10,309 nt of DNA, taken from the NCBI GenBank assembly GCA_009917805.1, contig RGES01000035.1, positions 1 to 10,309 of the forward strand, in the 5' to 3' direction. This stretch comes from Verrucomicrobiota bacterium. Its GTDB lineage: Bacteria; Verrucomicrobiota; Verrucomicrobiia; Opitutales; UBA953. The notes below the pieces were generated by a model that searched no databases, was not told where the DNA came from, and worked only from the letters and a program-made list of their open reading frames with translations. How positions within the stretch are numbered: the stretch's first letter is position 1; each line of letters starts with the position of its first letter. Shown here piece by piece: positions 7,752 to 10,309 of the stretch. The position numbers and the translations under genes are program-made.

Positions 7752-8897
7752 GTGCGCCTCCTCGACCGCCACGTCCTGACCGAAACCGCCGTCGCCGGCG
7801 GGGCCGCCACGGGCGCGTTCGTGTTCGTGATGGTCGCCGGCAACATCCTCACGCAGGTCTCGAGCGCGATCGCCAGCGGACGCGTCAGCGGCTGGGAAGG
7901 GCTCGAGCTCGTCGGCCTGCTCTTCCCCGGGGTGCTGCCGTACGCGCTGCCGCTCGGCCTGCTGACCGGCGTGCTCATCGCCTTCGGCCGCATGAGCTCG
8001 CAGCAGGAACTCACCGCCATGAAGGCCAGCGGGCTCAGCCTCGGGCGGATCGCGCGCCCCGCCCTCGTCCTCGCCGGTTGCCTCGCGCTGCTCTCGGCCT
8101 GGCTCAACCTCGAGGTCGCCCCCTATTCCAACACCGAGTACCGCCGCCTGCTGGTCGGCTCCGCCAAGGACAACCCCGCGTCGGTGATCGTGCCGGGCAA
8201 GCTCAACCGCCAGTTCCCGGGCATGGTGATCCGCGCCGCCGAGCGCGACGGCGAGGTCCTCCGCGACTTCTGGCTCTGGAGCGTCGACGACCGCGGTCGG
8301 CTCACGCAGACCGTCCACGCCCGCGAGGCGCGCCTCGCTCCCGCCGTCAACGCCAAGGGCGAAGGCATCCTGCGCGTGACCCTCACCGACGCCCGGCTCG
8401 AGAAACGCCAGCCCGGCGACGAGACGTTCGCGAGTCCTTCCTCGTTCATCCAGGCGGGCACGACCTCCCTGGAGTTCCCCGCGTCGGGCATCTTCAAGGA
8501 CGGGGAGAACTTCCAGCGCAAGCTGCGCTGGCTCACGACCTCGGAGCTCCTCGACGCCATGGACAAAGGCTGGCAGGTCGCGCCGAACGCCACCCGCAAG
8601 GAGAAGGAGCGCGGCCAGATGCTGGCGACGACGCAGCTGATGTCGCACCTCGCCGGCGCGTTCTCGGTCTTCTCGCTCGCCTTCCTCGCGGTGCCGTTGG
8701 CCGTCCGGGTGGGCCGCTCGGAGACCTTCGTCAACGCGGCCGTGGCCCTCGGCGTCGCCCTCTCCTATTACCTGCTGACCTCGATGGCCGCCTACGTGAA
8801 GGACCCGGACCTGCGGCCCGACCTGCTCATCTGGCTGCCGAACGTCGTGGTGGTCGGCCTCGCCTGGACGCTGCTCCGCCGCGCGTCGCGCCACTGA
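7752..8897 (+). CDS. LptF/LptG-family (YjgP/YjgQ) lipopolysaccharide export permease
   Basis: About 381-residue inner-membrane permease of the YjgP/YjgQ family. In Lpt systems it pairs with a second permease and LptB2 ATPase to pull LPS from the membrane to the LptC/A bridge. Three N-terminal helices (about 13-33, 52-78, 103-122) enclose the conserved loop R80-M-S-S-Q-Q-E86 with the following A-S-G motif (92-94), the ATPase-coupling region. A periplasmic beta-jellyroll (about 125-285) and three C-terminal helices follow. GTG 7752 gives the usual start M-R-L-L-D-R-H-V-L-x-E and has GGA 7 nt upstream; TTG 7740, with GGAG 17 nt upstream, is the alternative. Only one permease gene is visible, and LptF versus LptG cannot be decided. 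It sits 45 bp after batE on the same strand, so read-through is possible; I see no clear promoter in the gap. Confidence 0.92.
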   Translation: MRLLDRHVLTETAVAGGAATGAFVFVMVAGNILTQVSSAIASGRVSGWEGLELVGLLFPGVLPYALPLGLLTGVLIAFGRMSSQQELTAMKASGLSLGRIARPALVLAGCLALLSAWLNLEVAPYSNTEYRRLLVGSAKDNPASVIVPGKLNRQFPGMVIRAAERDGEVLRDFWLWSVDDRGRLTQTVHAREARLAPAVNAKGEGILRVTLTDARLEKRQPGDETFASPSSFIQAGTTSLEFPASGIFKDGENFQRKLRWLTTSELLDAMDKGWQVAPNATRKEKERGQMLATTQLMSHLAGAFSVFSLAFLAVPLAVRVGRSETFVNAAVALGVALSYYLLTSMAAYVKDPDLRPDLLIWLPNVVVVGLAWTLLRRASRH

Positions 8898-8903
8898 GCC
8901 GGC

Positions 8904-9695
8904 TCACTTCTCGCGCTGATACCAGGCGAAGAACGCGTAGGCCATGCAGCCGAGCGCGAAGACCTCGTTGAACCCCTTCATCACCACCGCGCCGAGGATC
9001 ATGTCCGACGAGGCCGAGAGGCCGCTGATGCGGGGGGCGAGCCGGTAGGTCTCGTAGATCGGGTGCTCGCCGAAGATGAGCACCGCCCAGAGCGGCAGGT
9101 CCGCGACCATCAGGGCGAAGCTGTAGAACATCGCCTGCCCGTAGCCGATGCGGGGCAACGTGGCCGACAGCGAGAAGAGCGGCCACACCATCAGGAGGGC
9201 CGGCAGGAACATCGACCAGTGTTCGAGGACGTGCAGCGGGCGGCTGCGGAGGGCGGCCTCGTAGAGCTCGGGGAAGTGCCAGATCGAGAAGCACAGCGTG
9301 AAGATCAGGCCGCCGGCGATCGGGTGCGTGAGCACGCGGAAGAGCCGGGCCAGCCGGGGCCGGCCGCCGAGGAGCCAGCCGTCGATGAGTTCCGGCGGCA
9401 GCCCCGTGACGATGAGCGGCGCGGCGACGTAGATGAGCAGCATGTGCTGCAGCATGTGCGCCCAGAACAGGAACCCTTCGCCCAGCTGGTCGAGGGGCGA
9501 GCCCACGGCGACATACGCGACCAGCACGCCGAGGTGGAAGCGGACCGCATGCCAGGTCGGGTATTCCGTCCGGCCCGGCAGGCAGCGCGCGCGGTACGGA
9601 CCGCAGGCGAGCGCATGGGCCCAGCTCGCTCCGATGACCAGGAGCAGCAGCAACGGCTCCGTGTGCCAGTGGAGGGGGATCTTCATCCCCGGCAT
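8904..9695 (-). CDS. ctaG: CtaG-type (caa3_CtaG) cytochrome c oxidase assembly protein
   Basis: 263-residue polytopic membrane protein of the caa3_CtaG family, distinct from the Cox11-type protein that shares the name. It is associated with assembly of haem-copper oxidases, probably through copper delivery. About seven hydrophobic segments are visible. The family block is H80-M-L-Q-H84 followed by M-L-L-I-Y-V-A-A-P-L, preceded by G-S-P-L-D (65-69). Later histidines occur in W-H-F-P and V-L-E-H-W. Cysteines C31 and C38, after the first helix, are unusual and may or may not bind metal. ATG 9695 was chosen over TTG 9722 (nine extra, basic, unconserved residues) and ATG 9686 (three residues shorter); none has a clear Shine-Dalgarno. 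It is downstream of oxidase subunit genes but separated by a terminator, and its 3' end converges on the Lpt permease gene. Confidence 0.92.
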   Translation of the reverse strand: MPGMKIPLHWHTEPLLLLLVIGASWAHALACGPYRARCLPGRTEYPTWHAVRFHLGVLVAYVAVGSPLDQLGEGFLFWAHMLQHMLLIYVAAPLIVTGLPPELIDGWLLGGRPRLARLFRVLTHPIAGGLIFTLCFSIWHFPELYEAALRSRPLHVLEHWSMFLPALLMVWPLFSLSATLPRIGYGQAMFYSFALMVADLPLWAVLIFGEHPIYETYRLAPRISGLSASSDMILGAVVMKGFNEVFALGCMAYAFFAWYQREK

Positions 9696-9733
9696 ATGAA
9701 GCCAGCGCCGCCCGACCCGCAAGCGTGGGCACG
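9696..9733 (-). promoter_or_regulatory. Possible weak promoter region for ctaG
   Basis: If the terminator is efficient, ctaG needs its own promoter in the short gap. On the minus strand a TTGCGG hexamer is followed 16 nt later by TTCATA, which touches the ATG at 9695. The match to a sigma-70 promoter is poor. If real, transcription would begin close to the alternative ATG at 9686 and the message would be almost leaderless. This is a guess from weak motifs. Confidence 0.15.
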
Positions 9734-9762
9734 AAAAAGGCCTCCGCCGGGGCGGAGGCCTT
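9734..9762 (-). terminator. Rho-independent terminator after subunit IV gene
   Basis: A perfect inverted repeat, AAGGCCTCCGCC at 9737-9748 and its complement at 9751-9762 (working stem 11 bp with a 4-nt loop), is followed on the minus strand by five Ts (9738-9734, partly in the stem). The T-tract orientation shows it acts on transcripts coming from the oxidase genes at the right. It begins 23 nt after the subunit IV stop codon, and the ctaG start lies 39 nt beyond its end. Confidence 0.9.
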
Positions 9763-9784
9763 CGTCAGGCGAGCCGGGGCGACC

Positions 9785-10126
9785 TCAGCTGAACCAGCGG
9801 GTGTCGATGCGTTCGGCCGAGAACAGCGAGATCATCGCGGCATAGGTCGCGAACGCGAGCGCCAGGCCGGCGAAGAAGCACCAGAAGAGCAGGCGCTTGT
9901 CGTAGATCAGGTGCATGAACCACAGGATGACCGCGAAGAACTTGCCGGCGGACATCAGGGTCAGGATCGTCAGGACGGCGGCGACCGGGATCGGCAGGTA
10001 GATCAGGACGATCTCGGCGCCGGTGACGACGGCCAGCCAGAGGGCCAGCACGATGAAGTGGTGGTAGCGGCGGACTTCCTCGGCGAGGAAGGCGGGGCTG
10101 GGAGCGGCTTCGTGGGAAGAGGACAT
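9785..10126 (-). CDS. ctaF: Cytochrome c oxidase subunit IV (prokaryotic type)
   Basis: 113-residue small membrane protein of the prokaryotic cytochrome c/quinol oxidase subunit IV family (CtaF/CyoD/QoxD type). It has three transmembrane helices at about 25-44, 48-72 and 80-103. The family marks are the T-G-A-E-I-V-L-I-Y-L end of helix 1 and the K62-F-F-A-V-I-L-W-F-M-H72-L-x-Y-D-K-R-L segment at helix 2. It is an accessory, non-catalytic subunit that helps stabilise the oxidase core in the inner membrane. The ATG at 10126 is 15 nt after the subunit III stop, with no clear Shine-Dalgarno. Gene order III-IV is the usual one. The symbol follows Bacillus usage; coxD would be equivalent. Confidence 0.93.
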   Translation of the reverse strand: MSSSHEAAPSPAFLAEEVRRYHHFIVLALWLAVVTGAEIVLIYLPIPVAAVLTILTLMSAGKFFAVILWFMHLIYDKRLLFWCFFAGLALAFATYAAMISLFSAERIDTRWFS

Positions 10127-10141
10127 GGTCGGGAGAGCGGA

Positions 10142-10309
10142 TTATTTGGCGACGGCCGGGAGACCCGAGCCCCAGATGCCGTTGGGCCCGAGGTACTCGA
10201 CGAGGTAGACCGCCGTGAAGATGATGATCCAGACGATGTCGACGAAGTGCCAGTAGAGGCCCGCGACTTCGACGTCGAGGGCGCCCATGTGGCCGCCGAG
10301 CTTGCCGGT
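10142..10309 (-). CDS. ctaE: Cytochrome c oxidase subunit III, 3' end (partial)
   Basis: Translating the minus strand from the right edge to TAA (10144-10142) gives 55 residues of the C-terminus of haem-copper oxidase subunit III. The diagnostic last-helix motif Y-W-H-F-V-D-I-V-W-I-I-I-F-T-x-V-Y-L is complete. It is preceded by G-L, the usual start of this block. After the helix comes a tail of roughly 18 residues ending P-A-V-A-K, longer than in many subunit III proteins, which stop soon after the helix. The 5' part lies outside the window. It is followed after 15 nt by subunit IV, so the two are co-transcribed. Subunit III supports proton uptake and stability of subunit I. Confidence 0.93.
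   Translation of the reverse strand, partial: TGKLGGHMGALDVEVAGLYWHFVDIVWIIIFTAVYLVEYLGPNGIWGSGLPAVAK

Noticed and set aside
6858..8894. Minus-strand open frame of 678 codons opposite batE and the Lpt permease
   Set aside because: It has the same shadow composition, crosses the boundary of two real genes, and contains no domain.
9737..9762. The inverted repeat as an operator or an insertion-sequence end
   Set aside because: The GC-rich stem directly followed by a T-run on the minus strand, just after a stop codon, fits a terminator better. No transposase or target duplication is nearby.
9063..9845. Plus-strand open frame of 260 codons opposite ctaG and running across the terminator
   Set aside because: Composition is Glu/Arg/Gln/Ala-rich with no motif. 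It crosses a terminator and two genes on the other strand.

Overview
This is a gene-dense, very GC-rich window with no RNA gene, mobile element or CRISPR array that I could find. It appears to come from an aerobic Gram-negative bacterium. It encodes an LptF/LptG-type lipopolysaccharide-export permease, which implies an outer membrane, and parts of a haem-copper cytochrome c oxidase locus. The complete Bat cassette, scarce Shine-Dalgarno sequences and the lptF and cox/ctaG neighbours would suit a high-GC member of the Verrucomicrobiota/Planctomycetota group, for example an Opitutus-like lineage. That placement is inference from gene content, not a sequence match.

Region 1 (1-7706, + strand) is one tightly packed Bat ('Bacteroides aerotolerance') operon. 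It runs: 3' part of a MoxR AAA+ ATPase, a DUF58 protein, a DUF4381-like single-pass membrane protein, BatA and BatB (membrane-anchored von Willebrand A proteins), BatC (exported, TPR-like plus coiled coil), BatD (exported, single-pass) and BatE (TPR, two membrane segments, SH3-like end). Four junctions overlap or nearly abut (TGATG at 1656-1660, TGATG at 2249-2253, TGAGATG at 5274-5280, ATGA at 6951-6954). The other spacers are 2, 3 and 15 nt, so co-transcription and translational coupling are very likely. Functionally, the MoxR ATPase is thought to act with VWA/MIDAS partners as a chaperone or remodelling machine. Here three VWA-type proteins (DUF58, BatA, BatB) plus envelope-exposed BatC, BatD and BatE would form an inner-membrane and periplasmic complex. 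Its exact substrate is not known for this family.

Region 2 (about 7740-8897, + strand) is an LptF/LptG-family permease 33-45 bp after batE, possibly read through from the Bat operon.

Region 3 (8904-10309, - strand) converges on lptF with a 6-bp gap. Read in its own direction it holds the 3' end of cytochrome c oxidase subunit III, a subunit IV gene, a strong rho-independent terminator, and then a caa3-type CtaG assembly factor lying beyond the terminator.

Nothing here is clearly a new system. The points most worth a second look are the DUF4381-like protein and its proline-rich end just before batA, the elaborated BatC, the uneven use of ribosome-binding sites along the operon, and the terminator between coxIV and ctaG.
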